In this document: positions 45,190 through 54,274 of the stretch, piece by piece
Layout: the number at the start of each line of letters is the position of its first letter
Position numbering within the stretch: position 1 is the first letter of the stretch
Source of the DNA: Caryophanales bacterium
GTDB taxonomy: Bacteria > Bacillota_I > Bacilli_A > RF39 > UBA660
Direction of reading: 5' to 3'
Assembly (NCBI GenBank): GCA_016282155.1
Contig: JAEEJY010000010.1
Span: 30,271 to 94,270 of the forward strand
DNA: 64,000 nucleotides
Made by a program: the position numbers and the translations under genes
The notes under the pieces: generated by a model
Told to the model about the DNA's origin: nothing
The model's input: the letters and a program-made list of their open reading frames with translations, nothing else
The model's database searches: none

Positions 45190-45942
45190 ATGATGATAGA
45201 TACACATTGTCATTTAGATATCGATGACTATAAAAATGTTGAAGAAGTAATTAAACATATGGATGGGAATATTATGATAGCTTCCGGATGTAATCTTGAA
45301 ACAAGTAAAAGAGTAATTGAACTTGTAAACAAATATGATAATATCTACGGAACTATTGGGATTCATCCTAGTGAAGTGCAAGATATGAATGAAGAAGCTT
45401 TGAACTATATTTTTGAAAATGCGAAAAATTCGAAAATAGTTGGTATAGGCGAAATCGGTTTAGATTACCATTATGGTAAGGAAGATAGGGATTTACAAAT
45501 AGAATATTTCTTAAAACAAATAGAACTAGCTAAGAAATTGAATAAGGTTATAGTTATCCACAGTAGAGATGCTCAAGAAGATACTTTAGAGATTTTAAAA
45601 AATAACTTAGGTGGATTAAAGGCAGTTCTTCATTGCTACGGATATTCATATGAAGCAAGCAAAGAATTTAAGAAACTAGGGGTTAAGTTTGGTATAGGTG
45701 GAGTCTTAACATTTAAAAATGGTGTTAAATTAAAGGAAGTAGTTGAGAAAAATGACCTAGATGATTTTGTTTTAGAAACAGATAGTCCTTACTTAGCACC
45801 TGAGCCATTTCGCGGTCAAAAAAATGAACCCTATAATGTTTTATATGTTGCTAAAGAAATAGCAAAAATAAAAAATATGACCCTTGAAGAAGTCTTAGAA
45901 AATACTACTAAAACAGCGATTAACTTGTTTGACTTAAAGTAG
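45190..45942 (+). CDS. tatD: TatD-family DNase/metal-dependent hydrolase
   Basis: A 250-residue TIM-barrel hydrolase. Metal ligands are in IDTHCHLD, the Glu in GEIGLDYHY, His in VIHSRDA and HCYGYS, and Asp in ETDSPYLAP. TatD proteins are 3'-5' DNases with roles in DNA repair and D-aminoacyl quality control in some species. The first ATG of a tandem pair (45190) has GGAG eight bases upstream. It begins the tatD-3D-rsmA block conserved in Bacilli; rnmV is missing from it. Confidence 0.94.
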   Translation: MMIDTHCHLDIDDYKNVEEVIKHMDGNIMIASGCNLETSKRVIELVNKYDNIYGTIGIHPSEVQDMNEEALNYIFENAKNSKIVGIGEIGLDYHYGKEDRDLQIEYFLKQIELAKKLNKVIVIHSRDAQEDTLEILKNNLGGLKAVLHCYGYSYEASKEFKKLGVKFGIGGVLTFKNGVKLKEVVEKNDLDDFVLETDSPYLAPEPFRGQKNEPYNVLYVAKEIAKIKNMTLEEVLENTTKTAINLFDLK

Positions 45943-45957
45943 TATTAATGATATAAT
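45929..45957 (+). promoter_or_regulatory. Promoter for the 3D-domain gene
   Basis: TTGACT (45929-45934) and TATAAT (45952-45957), 17-base spacer, extended TG; begins inside the tatD 3' end. Confidence 0.85.
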
Positions 45958-45985
45958 TTTAATAGTGAGGATATGAGGTGACACT

Positions 45986-46687
45986 ATGAAAATTGTAATT
46001 ATAAATTCATTAATTCGCGCTATAAGTGTACTTCTAGTTTCACTTGCTTCAATTGTTAATATAGGTGAAGTAAAAGAGAATAAAATTAATGTTAATAATT
46101 ACGCAGCGAATAGATCGGCTTCAGTAGTAAGTACAGTTATTCCTGCTTCAGTTGAATACAAATATAATTACAAAATTCCAAGTGGTGTTACTAATGTTCT
46201 TAAGGAAGGACAAGACGGAATAGTTTATTCTGATACAACAGGGAATGTTTTAAAAACCTTAGTTCCAAAAATTAATAAAGTTGTTGAAGTTGGAACTGGT
46301 AAGTATGGTGAATATACTGGTATCGTTACTGGTTATGGCCCAGACTGTAAGACGTGTGATGGTAGAGGTTATGTAGCTTGTCCTACTAAAACAGGTAAAT
46401 GGACTAATCTAAAAACAGATGGTGTTTACTATACTGATGAAAAATATGGTAAATTAAAAATATTAGCTGCTGACTTTAGAGAATTCCCTTGTGGAACAAT
46501 AATGGAAGTAAGCAATAATGATTTGAGCGAACCAATTAAAGGTATTGTTTTAGATACAGGTTCGGCTATGCGATATGCTTATGAGCATGGATATATTCAT
46601 ATCGATGTTGCTCATGAAACAGAGGTTGGTTTAAGATTTAATACAAATAAAAATACAAAATTTAGTGTTAAGAGATGGGGATGGTAA
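45986..46687 (+). CDS. Secreted 3D-domain (YabE-like) cell-wall protein
   Basis: A 233-residue exported protein. Residues about 1-28 form a signal peptide or anchor. A G5-like segment (about 55-105, TTGNVLKTLVPKINKVVEVG) is followed by a C-terminal 3D domain with conserved Asp residues (AADFREFPCG, VLDTGSAM, HIDVAHET). 3D domains resemble MltA transglycosylase cores and cut glycan strands in Rpf/YabE-type proteins. A cysteine-rich insert, CKTCDGRGYVAC, precedes the 3D core. The place between tatD and rsmA matches yabE of B. subtilis. Confidence 0.85.
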   Translation: MKIVIINSLIRAISVLLVSLASIVNIGEVKENKINVNNYAANRSASVVSTVIPASVEYKYNYKIPSGVTNVLKEGQDGIVYSDTTGNVLKTLVPKINKVVEVGTGKYGEYTGIVTGYGPDCKTCDGRGYVACPTKTGKWTNLKTDGVYYTDEKYGKLKILAADFREFPCGTIMEVSNNDLSEPIKGIVLDTGSAMRYAYEHGYIHIDVAHETEVGLRFNTNKNTKFSVKRWGW

Positions 46688-46704
46688 TATTTCCATCTTT
46701 TATT
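46680..46704 (+). terminator. Weak terminator after the 3D-domain gene
   Basis: GATGG/CCATC stem (46680-46684 with 46693-46697) with a short T run. Confidence 0.5.
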
Positions 46705-46713
46705 TAAACAATA

Positions 46714-46722
46714 TGATATAAT
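46714..46722 (+). promoter_or_regulatory. Extended -10 promoter for rsmA-ung-tilS
   Basis: TGATATAAT, 18 bases ahead of the rsmA ATG. Confidence 0.75.
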
Positions 46723-46740
46723 GAATACGGAAGTGATTTT

Positions 46741-47571
46741 ATGGAATACTCACCAAAAATAATGCAAGATAATTTAGATAGAAATAACTTTAAATTCAAG
46801 AAAAATTTTGGTCAAAATTTTATTATAGATAAAAATGTAATTGATAATATAATTAGTAAGAGTGGCGTAGATAGTGACACTCTTGTAATTGAAATAGGTC
46901 CAGGCGCTGGATCTTTAAGTGCCGGTATCGCAAGTAAATGTGGAAATCTAGTTTGTTTTGAAATAGATAAAACATTAAAACCTATTCTTGAAGAAAACTT
47001 AAAAGAGTTTAATAATATTGAAATCATATTTGAAGATTTCTTAACAGCCGATGTTAATGAAGTTATAAAAAAGTATAATTATAAAAAAATATATGTAATA
47101 GCAAATTTGCCATATTACATCACAACACCAATTATAACTAAGATAATTGAGAAGAAAATTAACGTAGATAAAGTGGTAGTAATGGTTCAAAAAGAAGTAG
47201 GAGACCGCTTTAAAGCTAATCCTGGTAGTAAAGATTATAGTTCTTTATCTATCTTCCTAAAATATTACTTTGATGTATTTAAAATATTGGATGTAAGTCG
47301 TAATGTCTTTATGCCAAAACCTAACGTAGATAGTATTGTAGTTGAATTTGTAAAGACAAAAACAAAATTTGACGTCAAGAATGAAGAGTTTTTCTTTAAG
47401 TTAGTAAGAGATAGTTTTACTCAAAAGAGAAAGACTTTAAGAAACAATTTAAAAGCTTATGATTTAGATAAAATTAGTGAGGTTCTTGCTAAGTATAATT
47501 TTGATTTATCCGTAAGAGCAGAACAACTTCCTATAGGGATATTCATTGATATAGCGAATACTTTATGTTAA
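46741..47571 (+). CDS. rsmA: RsmA (KsgA), 16S rRNA adenine dimethyltransferase
   Basis: A 276-residue enzyme that dimethylates A1518 and A1519 of 16S rRNA, a late 30S checkpoint; loss gives kasugamycin resistance in known species. It begins with FKKNFGQNFI, has the SAM loop EIGPGAGSLS and the catalytic NLPYYITTPI. It overlaps ung by seven bases. Confidence 0.97.
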   Translation: MEYSPKIMQDNLDRNNFKFKKNFGQNFIIDKNVIDNIISKSGVDSDTLVIEIGPGAGSLSAGIASKCGNLVCFEIDKTLKPILEENLKEFNNIEIIFEDFLTADVNEVIKKYNYKKIYVIANLPYYITTPIITKIIEKKINVDKVVVMVQKEVGDRFKANPGSKDYSSLSIFLKYYFDVFKILDVSRNVFMPKPNVDSIVVEFVKTKTKFDVKNEEFFFKLVRDSFTQKRKTLRNNLKAYDLDKISEVLAKYNFDLSVRAEQLPIGIFIDIANTLC

Positions 47572-48212
47572 TTAATGAAGCTTGGGATGTTCTTTTAGAA
47601 GAAGAATATAAAAAAGATTATTTTACAAAACTTATAAATTTTTTAGAAGAAGAATACAAAAAGGAAGTTATATATCCTGACAAAAATTATATATTTCGCG
47701 CATTTAAATGTGTCGATCCTAAAAATGTTAAAGTTGTAATTTTAGGACAAGATCCTTATCATGGTGAAGGAGAGGCAGAAGGCTTAGCTTTCTCAGTACC
47801 TGATGGCATAAAGATGCCTCCATCACTTCGTAATATATATAAGGAATTAAAAGAAGATTTAAATATTGAAAGAAATACAACCTCATTACTTGATTGGGCT
47901 AATCAGGGAGTATTTTTACTTAATACAATTTTAACAGTAAAAAAAGATACACCTTTATCGCACGAAAAAATAGGTTGGGATAAATTTACTGATGAGGTTA
48001 TAAGAATAATTGATAAAAATAATACTAATACAGTATTTATCTTATGGGGTAATAATGCTCGTAAGAAAAGAGATTTAATAAAAAATAATTTTGTTATTGA
48101 AAGTGCTCATCCTTCACCTTTATCCGCAAGTAGAGGTTTCTTTGGAAGTAAGCCATTTTCAAAAACAAATGAATATTTAAAAAAGAATAAAATAGATGAA
48201 ATTAGGTGGTAG
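47565..48212 (+). CDS. ung: Uracil-DNA glycosylase
   Basis: A 215-residue family 1 uracil-DNA glycosylase, full length. Catalytic Asp is in GQDPYHGEGEAEGLAFSV and catalytic His in SAHPSPLSA. It removes uracil from DNA to start base-excision repair. It overlaps rsmA by seven bases and its last codons provide the ribosome site for tilS. Confidence 0.97.
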   Translation: MLINEAWDVLLEEEYKKDYFTKLINFLEEEYKKEVIYPDKNYIFRAFKCVDPKNVKVVILGQDPYHGEGEAEGLAFSVPDGIKMPPSLRNIYKELKEDLNIERNTTSLLDWANQGVFLLNTILTVKKDTPLSHEKIGWDKFTDEVIRIIDKNNTNTVFILWGNNARKKRDLIKNNFVIESAHPSPLSASRGFFGSKPFSKTNEYLKKNKIDEIRW

Positions 48213-48213
48213 T

Positions 48214-49542
48214 GTGGAAGAAGCATACAATTTTATTATGAATGATTTGAATTTAAAATATGGAGATACTGTTGTAGCTGCTATATCAGGTGGTCCTGAT
48301 TCAATGGCTCTTCTTCATTTATTAATGCGTGTTAAATTAGCTATAAATATTAATTTAATATGTGCTCATGTTAATCATAATACAGGTAGAATTGGCCAAA
48401 AGGAAGAACAATTATATGTTGAAAAATTCTGTAAGATGAATGGTGTTACATTTGAAACAATGACTATTGAAAATTATGGTGATGATAATTTTGAGAATGA
48501 AGCACGTACAAAAAGATATAATTATTTTGAAAGCCTTATTCTTGATAATGATGCTAAGTATTTATTCACTGCGCATCATGGTGATGATTTAATTGAAACT
48601 ATTCTTATGCGTATCGCTAGAGGTTCTACTCTAAGAGGATACAGTGGTTTTTCAAAAATAGTAGACCGTGGTAAATATAAAATTGTAAGACCTCTAATTG
48701 AATTAACAAAAGAAGATTTAATTAAATATAATAAAGCTCATAAGATTAAATATTTTATCGATAAAACTAATCTTGAAGATGTTCATACACGTAATAGATA
48801 TCGTAAATATATCTTGCCTAAACTTAAAAATGAAGATCCTAATATTCATCAAAAGTTTTTAAAATATAGTAAGACATTACTTGAATATAATGATTATATT
48901 GATAAGTTAGTTGTTAAAAAGCTTAAGAATATTTATGTTAATAATGTTTTAAATATTCCTAAGTATTTAAAAGAAGAAAACCTAATTCAAACTAAGATTA
49001 TTTATTATCTACTTGAACAAATCTACCAAGATGATTTAATGCTTATCACAGATAGACATGCCGAAATTATTCATGATGTAATATTATCAAACAAGGCTAA
49101 TGTAAGAGTACACTTACCTAACAATATTCAAGCCGTTAAAGCTTATGATACTTTAGTATTTGTTAATATACCTGAAAAAAATAATGATTATGAGATTGAA
49201 TTAATTGACTCTGTTAATTTACCTAATGGTAAAAACATTGAATTTGTTGATTCAATTAATCATAATACTAATTATGTATGTCGCTTAAACTCTTCTGAAG
49301 TTAAACTACCTCTTCATGTGCGTTCAAGAAGAGATGGCGATAAGATGAGTATTAAAGGAATGATCGGTAGTAAGAAGATCAATGACATATTTATTGATTC
49401 TAAGATTCCTACTAAGGAGAGAAATCTATGGCCTGTCGTTGTTGATAGTGATGAAAATATTGTTTGGTTACCAGGTTTAAAGAAGTCTAAATTTGATAAA
49501 CCAAAAGAAGAAAAGTGTGATATAATACTTAGGTATTATTAA
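48214..49542 (+). CDS. tilS: TilS, tRNA-Ile lysidine synthetase
   Basis: A 442-residue N-type ATP pyrophosphatase that converts C34 to lysidine in the CAU tRNA-Ile. P-loop SGGPDSMALLH lies near residue 24, HVNHNTG and AHHGDDLIET follow, and the C-terminal domain ends RSRRDGDKMS. The GTG at 48214 is favoured because AGGTGG sits five bases upstream inside ung, giving a family-like N-terminus; an ATG at 48196 is possible. The hpt gene that usually separates tilS and ftsH is absent. Confidence 0.93.
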   Translation: MEEAYNFIMNDLNLKYGDTVVAAISGGPDSMALLHLLMRVKLAININLICAHVNHNTGRIGQKEEQLYVEKFCKMNGVTFETMTIENYGDDNFENEARTKRYNYFESLILDNDAKYLFTAHHGDDLIETILMRIARGSTLRGYSGFSKIVDRGKYKIVRPLIELTKEDLIKYNKAHKIKYFIDKTNLEDVHTRNRYRKYILPKLKNEDPNIHQKFLKYSKTLLEYNDYIDKLVVKKLKNIYVNNVLNIPKYLKEENLIQTKIIYYLLEQIYQDDLMLITDRHAEIIHDVILSNKANVRVHLPNNIQAVKAYDTLVFVNIPEKNNDYEIELIDSVNLPNGKNIEFVDSINHNTNYVCRLNSSEVKLPLHVRSRRDGDKMSIKGMIGSKKINDIFIDSKIPTKERNLWPVVVDSDENIVWLPGLKKSKFDKPKEEKCDIILRYY

Positions 49543-49554
49543 GGAGGAAGAAAC

Positions 49555-51549
49555 ATGCAAAGAAAAAATATCAAAAAAAGTCTCCTTCCATATATATTTT
49601 TGTTTTTAACAATAGTAAGTATTGCTTACTTTATGGAAGTATTTGATCGCAAAGTAAATGTTTTAAATTATAATGAATTTACAAAGGCATTAAATAATAA
49701 TGAAGTTACAAAAGTAGTTATTACTCCAGAAAGAACTGCAGGAGTATATAAATTAACTGGTAAGATTAAAGGATATGAAGAAAATGAATCTTATTATGTA
49801 ATAGTTCCTTTATCTGACGAGACTGTTTCAATGGTTTATAATGCTGCTGAAACTCAGAAGTTTACTTTAGTTACTAAAGAAGATCCAGGTTCAAGTACAT
49901 TACTTCAATTTTTAGTAAATGTATTACCAACCTTATTATTAATAGGTGGAGCTTTATACTTCTTAACTAAACAAATGGGCGGCGCAAATAAATCGATGGA
50001 TTTTGGAAGAAGTCGTGCTCGTTTAGATAATGGAAACAATAAAGTTACATTTAAAGATGTTGCTGGATTAACTGAGGAAAAAGAAGAAGTTAAGGAATTA
50101 ATCGATTTCTTAAAGAGTCCAAAGAAATTCCAAGAAATGGGAGCTAGAATACCTAAGGGTGTATTATTATTTGGTCCTCCAGGAACAGGTAAAACTCTAC
50201 TTGCTAAATCAGTAGCTGGTGAAGCTAATGTTCCATTCTATTTTATAAGTGGTTCAGAATTCGTTGAATTATTTGTAGGTGTAGGTGCTTCACGTGTTCG
50301 TGATATGTTTAAACAAGCTAAACAAACTGCGCCATGCTTAATTTTTATTGATGAAATTGATGCTGTAGGACGTCAAAGAGGTTCTGGTATTGGTGGAGGT
50401 CACGATGAACGTGAACAAACATTAAACCAATTACTTACTGAAATGGATGGTTTTGGAGCTAACGAAGGTATTATCGTTATTGCTGCAACTAATAGACCTG
50501 ACGTACTTGACCCAGCATTATTAAGACCTGGTAGATTTGATAGACAAATTACTGTTAACTTACCAGACATTAAAGGTAGAGAAGAAATTCTTAATGTTCA
50601 TGCTAAAGGCAAAAAGTTTGCTCCTCAAGTAAACTTTAAAAATATCGCTAAACGTACTGTTGGTATGAGTGGTGCTGATCTAGAAAACATGCTTAACGAA
50701 GCAGCTTTACTTGCTGTACGTAGAGGTAAAAAACAAATCTCTATGGCTGAAATAGATGAAGGACATGACCGTGTATTAATGGGACCTGCAAAAGTAACTC
50801 ATAAATATACTGATCATGAAAAAAGAGTTGTTGCTTTCCATGAAGCAGGACATGCTGTTATGGGTATTAAATTAGATGGAGCTAATGAGGTTCAAAAAAT
50901 TACTATTATTCCTCGTGGTGAAGCCGGTGGATACAACTTAATGCTTCCAAAAGAAGAAACATATTTATCTACTAAGACAGAACTTTTAGAAACAATATGT
51001 GGTTTATTAGGTGGACGTATCGCTGAAGAAATTGAATTTAATGAAATAACTACAGGAGCTCATAACGATTTTGAAAAAGCTACTAAGATTGCAAGATCAA
51101 TGGTAACTGAATATGGTATGAGTGATTTAGGACCAGTTCAATTTGAACAACAACAAGGAAGTGTTTTCTTAGGAAGAGATTACAATAAATCACGTAATTT
51201 CTCTAGTCAAGTTGCTTTTGAAATTGATCAAGAGATGCGTAAGATAATTGATGAATGCTACAAGAAAACAACTAAGATTTTAAAAGAAAATAAAGATTTA
51301 TTAAATTTAATTGCTACTACATTATTAGAAAACGAAACAATTACTAAAGAACAAATTGATTACTTAGTAAAGAATGGTTGCTTACCTGATGAAGATGGTG
51401 AAATAGACCAAAGTGATTTCAAAGAAGCTGGCATTGAAGATTTAACTCTAGAAGATTTAAAATCAATTGCTCGCGAAAAAGGAATCAAAGGTGTTTCTAA
51501 GATGACTAAGCAAGAATTAATTGATAAATTAAAGGAAGAGGAAAAATAA
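49555..51549 (+). CDS. ftsH: FtsH, ATP-dependent membrane zinc protease, with Rho-N/SAP-like tail
   Basis: A 664-residue AAA+ metalloprotease. Two N-terminal membrane helices (about 9-27 and 121-140) flank an extracellular domain. Walker A is GPPGTGKT, the second region of homology follows, and the zinc site is HEAGH with a distal Asp/Glu. It degrades membrane and short-lived proteins. After the protease domain, residues about 625-664 form an extra helix-loop-helix, [20 protein letters not shown] followed by [10 protein letters not shown], like Rho-N/SAP nucleic-acid-binding motifs. This tail is not typical of FtsH. Confidence 0.96.
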   Translation: MQRKNIKKSLLPYIFLFLTIVSIAYFMEVFDRKVNVLNYNEFTKALNNNEVTKVVITPERTAGVYKLTGKIKGYEENESYYVIVPLSDETVSMVYNAAETQKFTLVTKEDPGSSTLLQFLVNVLPTLLLIGGALYFLTKQMGGANKSMDFGRSRARLDNGNNKVTFKDVAGLTEEKEEVKELIDFLKSPKKFQEMGARIPKGVLLFGPPGTGKTLLAKSVAGEANVPFYFISGSEFVELFVGVGASRVRDMFKQAKQTAPCLIFIDEIDAVGRQRGSGIGGGHDEREQTLNQLLTEMDGFGANEGIIVIAATNRPDVLDPALLRPGRFDRQITVNLPDIKGREEILNVHAKGKKFAPQVNFKNIAKRTVGMSGADLENMLNEAALLAVRRGKKQISMAEIDEGHDRVLMGPAKVTHKYTDHEKRVVAFHEAGHAVMGIKLDGANEVQKITIIPRGEAGGYNLMLPKEETYLSTKTELLETICGLLGGRIAEEIEFNEITTGAHNDFEKATKIARSMVTEYGMSDLGPVQFEQQQGSVFLGRDYNKSRNFSSQVAFEIDQEMRKIIDECYKKTTKILKENKDLLNLIATTLLENETITKEQIDYLVKNGCLPDEDGEIDQSDFKEAGIEDLTLEDLKSIAREKGIKGVSKMTKQELIDKLKEEEK

Positions 51550-51564
51550 TTTTTCCTCTTTTTA
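51536..51564 (+). terminator. Rho-independent terminator after ftsH
   Basis: AAGAGGAAAAA/TTTTTCCTCTT stem (51536-51546 with 51550-51560); the three-base loop is the ftsH stop codon TAA. Confidence 0.9.
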
Positions 51565-51601
51565 TTTTTGTTAAATAAACCTACAAAAACATAATAAAAT
51601 A

Positions 51602-51610
51602 TGTTAAAAT
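51602..51610 (+). promoter_or_regulatory. Extended -10 promoter for parA-parB
   Basis: TGTTAAAAT, 28 bases ahead of the parA ATG. Confidence 0.6.
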
Positions 51611-51638
51611 ATATTATGTATAGAATGTTGGTGAAAAT

Positions 51639-52424
51639 ATGGGAAAAATAATAGCGTTAGTTAATCAAAAAGGTGGTGTTGGTAAAACAACATCAAGTAT
51701 AAATTTAGCTGCATCGCTTGGTGTATTAAACAGAAAAGTTTTACTAGTAGATTTAGATCCACAAGGTAATAGTACGACAGGTTTAGGCGTAACAAAAAGT
51801 GAATATGTAAATAGTGTATATGAAATGATGCTTGATAAAGCAAGTTTAGATGAAACTATAATCAAAACTAAATTCAAGAATTTAAGTATTTTACCTGCGA
51901 CAGTTAATTTAGCTGGTATTGATGCTGAATTAAGTGAATTAGCACGAAATGGATTGATTCCAAATAAAGGTGGTCAATTAAAAAAATATCTTGATGAAGC
52001 GGCAATTAAATTTGATTATGTAATTATCGATTGTCCTCCAAGTTTAGGTATTCTTACAACTAATGCCTTAACAGCTGCTAATTCAGTAATTATACCTGTT
52101 CAATGTGAATTCTTTGCTCTTGAGGGAATTGCACAACTTGTAAATACAATTTTATTAGCCCAAAAGAATTTAAATCCAAGCTTAGATATCGAGGGAGTTT
52201 TACTTACAATGTTAGATAGTAGAACATGTTTAGGACTTGAAGTAGTAGAAGACATAAGAGGATATTTTAAAGAAAGAGTATATGATACTATTATTCCTCG
52301 TTTAGTTAAATTATCAGAAGCTCCAAGTCATGGCAAACCTATAATATATTATGCACCACAAAATAGAGGTGCTGAAGCATATTTAAGCTTAGCTAAGGAA
52401 GTGATTACAAGAAATGGAAACTAG
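51639..52424 (+). CDS. parA: ParA (Soj) chromosome partitioning ATPase
   Basis: A 261-residue deviant-Walker ATPase. It begins GKIIALVNQKGGVGKTTSS, with the signature lysine in KGGVGKTT, and has DLDPQGNSTTGLG and VIIDCPPSLGILT. ParA forms DNA-bound dimers that move ParB-parS complexes and modulates DnaA. It overlaps parB by 11 bases. In B. subtilis soj-spo0J lies beside noc on the left of the origin; here it has moved about 30 kb to the right arm. Confidence 0.97.
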   Translation: MGKIIALVNQKGGVGKTTSSINLAASLGVLNRKVLLVDLDPQGNSTTGLGVTKSEYVNSVYEMMLDKASLDETIIKTKFKNLSILPATVNLAGIDAELSELARNGLIPNKGGQLKKYLDEAAIKFDYVIIDCPPSLGILTTNALTAANSVIIPVQCEFFALEGIAQLVNTILLAQKNLNPSLDIEGVLLTMLDSRTCLGLEVVEDIRGYFKERVYDTIIPRLVKLSEAPSHGKPIIYYAPQNRGAEAYLSLAKEVITRNGN

Positions 52425-53295
52425 AAAAAGAGCTCTAGGTATGGGATTAGAGCAATTATTTAATAATGAAAATTTAGATTTATCTAGTATTGAAAAACAA
52501 ATTTACGATGATGTTACAAAAGAAGAAATAATCGAAATTCCTTTAGAAGAATTAAGACCAAATCCTTATCAACCAAGAAAGAAATTTGATGATGAGAAAT
52601 TAGGTGAATTAGCTGAATCAATAAAGGAACACGGTGTATTTCAACCTATTATTGTTAAGAAGAGTATTAAAGGATATGAAATCATCGCTGGTGAAAGAAG
52701 ATTCCGTGCTTCTAAATTAGCAGGTCTTACTAAGATACCAGCAATTATCAGAAACTTTACTGATGAACAAATGATGGAAATAGCCTTACTTGAAAATCTT
52801 CAAAGAGAAAATTTAAATGCTATTGAAGAAGCTTTAGCTTATAAAGCAATGATTGAAAAATTAGCTTTAACGCAAGAAGCTCTTGCTAAAAAAGTTGGTA
52901 AAAGTAGAACTCATATAACTAATATCTTAGGGTTACTTAGATTACCTTTAGAAATTCAAAATATGATTGTTAAACAAGAATTATCAATGAGTCATGCAAG
53001 AATTCTTAGTAAATTAGAATCAAAAGAAGAAATGATCGAATTAGCTAATAAAATATTAGCTGAGAATTTACCAGTTCATGATGTTGAAAAAATCGCTGTT
53101 GACCCTGACTTACCAAAGAGGGTTAAAACAGAGAGAAAAGTAAAATCAGCAACTTCAGAATACAAATATGTTGAAGATTTAATGCGTGATAAGTTAGATA
53201 CTAAAGTAAAAATTAAAGATAAGAAAATCGAAATTAGTTTCAGCAATGTTAATGATTTAAATAGAATTCTTGAAATTCTAGATATAAAGGAGTAA
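52414..53295 (+). CDS. parB: ParB (Spo0J) chromosome partitioning protein
   Basis: A 293-residue canonical ParB. The N-terminal ParA-contacting region has KRALGMGLEQLF, the CTPase domain has NPYQPRKKFDD and AGERRFRAS, and the helix-turn-helix is LTQEALAKKVGKSRTHITN. At the parS/Noc specificity position it has Arg (R165), as ParB should, where the Noc-like paralogue has Gln. A C-terminal dimer domain follows. Its targets are the four parS sites at 30.4-31.0 kb. Confidence 0.97.
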   Translation: METRKRALGMGLEQLFNNENLDLSSIEKQIYDDVTKEEIIEIPLEELRPNPYQPRKKFDDEKLGELAESIKEHGVFQPIIVKKSIKGYEIIAGERRFRASKLAGLTKIPAIIRNFTDEQMMEIALLENLQRENLNAIEEALAYKAMIEKLALTQEALAKKVGKSRTHITNILGLLRLPLEIQNMIVKQELSMSHARILSKLESKEEMIELANKILAENLPVHDVEKIAVDPDLPKRVKTERKVKSATSEYKYVEDLMRDKLDTKVKIKDKKIEISFSNVNDLNRILEILDIKE

Positions 53296-53299
53296 TTTT

Positions 53300-54088
53300 A
53301 TGGAAAAGTTTTTAAAAAAAGAAATTCTTGCTCCACTAATCATCATCCTTGTTGCTTACATTTTTTATAAGATTATAAAAGCAATTATTAAGAAAAGTTT
53401 TAAAATAGCTGCTAAACGCAGAGATGAGAGAAAAACAAAAACAATAATGATGTTATTTATTAATATCGTTAAAGTATTATTGTTTGTCATAGTAACAATA
53501 ATGATACTAGATATATATGGTATAAATGTTAAATCTCTATTAGCATCATTAGGAGTTTTTGCTGCTGTAGCTGCTTTAGCAACTCAAGATTTATTGAAAG
53601 ACTTTATAGCTGGAATTTCAATAATTCTTGAAAGTCAATATCGTATCGGTGATATCGTTACTATTGATGGTTTTAAAGGTGAAGTTATTTTCTTAAGTCT
53701 TAAGACTACTAAAATAGAATCTTACACTGGAGAAGTAAAAATTATTGCTAACCATAATATAAATAATGTTGTTAATCATAGTATTACAGATTCACTTGCA
53801 ATAGTAGATGTATCTGTAGCATATGATTCAGATTTAGAAAAGGTAGAAAAAGTATTAATTGATTTAAGTAAGGACTTATCAACAAAGATTCCTGAACTAA
53901 AAGGTGATATTGAAGTTTTAGGAGTTCAAGAATTAGCTGATTCAGCAGTAGTATATCGTTTAACTGCTTTAACTGAGGCTATGCAACAACTTGGTGTCCA
54001 AAGACAAATATTAAAAGCAGTTAAGGTTGCCTTTGATAAAAATGGAATTGAAATCCCATTCCCACAAGTGGTGGTTCATAATGGATAA
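53300..54088 (+). CDS. MscS-family mechanosensitive channel
   Basis: A 262-residue small-conductance mechanosensitive channel. Three N-terminal helices (about 10-28, 50-72 and 78-100) end in the pore-lining helix with LASLGVFAAVAALATQDLLK, followed by the beta domain (YRIGDIVTIDGFKGEV) and a C-terminal alpha/beta domain. It releases solutes on hypo-osmotic shock. AAGGAG precedes the start, four bases after parB. It overlaps the DUF951 gene by eight bases. Confidence 0.93.
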   Translation: MEKFLKKEILAPLIIILVAYIFYKIIKAIIKKSFKIAAKRRDERKTKTIMMLFINIVKVLLFVIVTIMILDIYGINVKSLLASLGVFAAVAALATQDLLKDFIAGISIILESQYRIGDIVTIDGFKGEVIFLSLKTTKIESYTGEVKIIANHNINNVVNHSITDSLAIVDVSVAYDSDLEKVEKVLIDLSKDLSTKIPELKGDIEVLGVQELADSAVVYRLTALTEAMQQLGVQRQILKAVKVAFDKNGIEIPFPQVVVHNG

Positions 54089-54266
54089 AGAATATAAATT
54101 AGGTAGTATAGTTACTATGAAAAAAGAACATCCATGTGGATCTAATGAATGGGAAATAGTTCGCTTAGGTGCGGATATAAAAATTAAATGTTTAAAATGT
54201 GGTAGATGTATCATGCTACCTAGAATTGAATTTAACAAGAAATTGAAAAAAGTAATAAGCCTATAG
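54081..54266 (+). CDS. DUF951 family small zinc-finger-like protein
   Basis: A 61-residue protein of the DUF951 family. The family pattern is clear: GSIVTMKKEHPCGSNEWEIV, then GADIKIKCLKCGRCIMLPR. Its cysteines could bind a metal. Function unknown, though the family is widespread in Firmicutes and usually lies between parB or mscS and ychF, as here. The ATG at 54081 overlaps the mscS stop and GGTGG lies upstream. Confidence 0.92.
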   Translation: MDKEYKLGSIVTMKKEHPCGSNEWEIVRLGADIKIKCLKCGRCIMLPRIEFNKKLKKVISL

Positions 54267-54274
54267 GAGGTATT

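Noticed and set aside
45554..45562. Perfect DnaA box TTATCCACA in tatD
   Set aside because: Single isolated box within a coding region far from the origin; could titrate DnaA but no supporting context.
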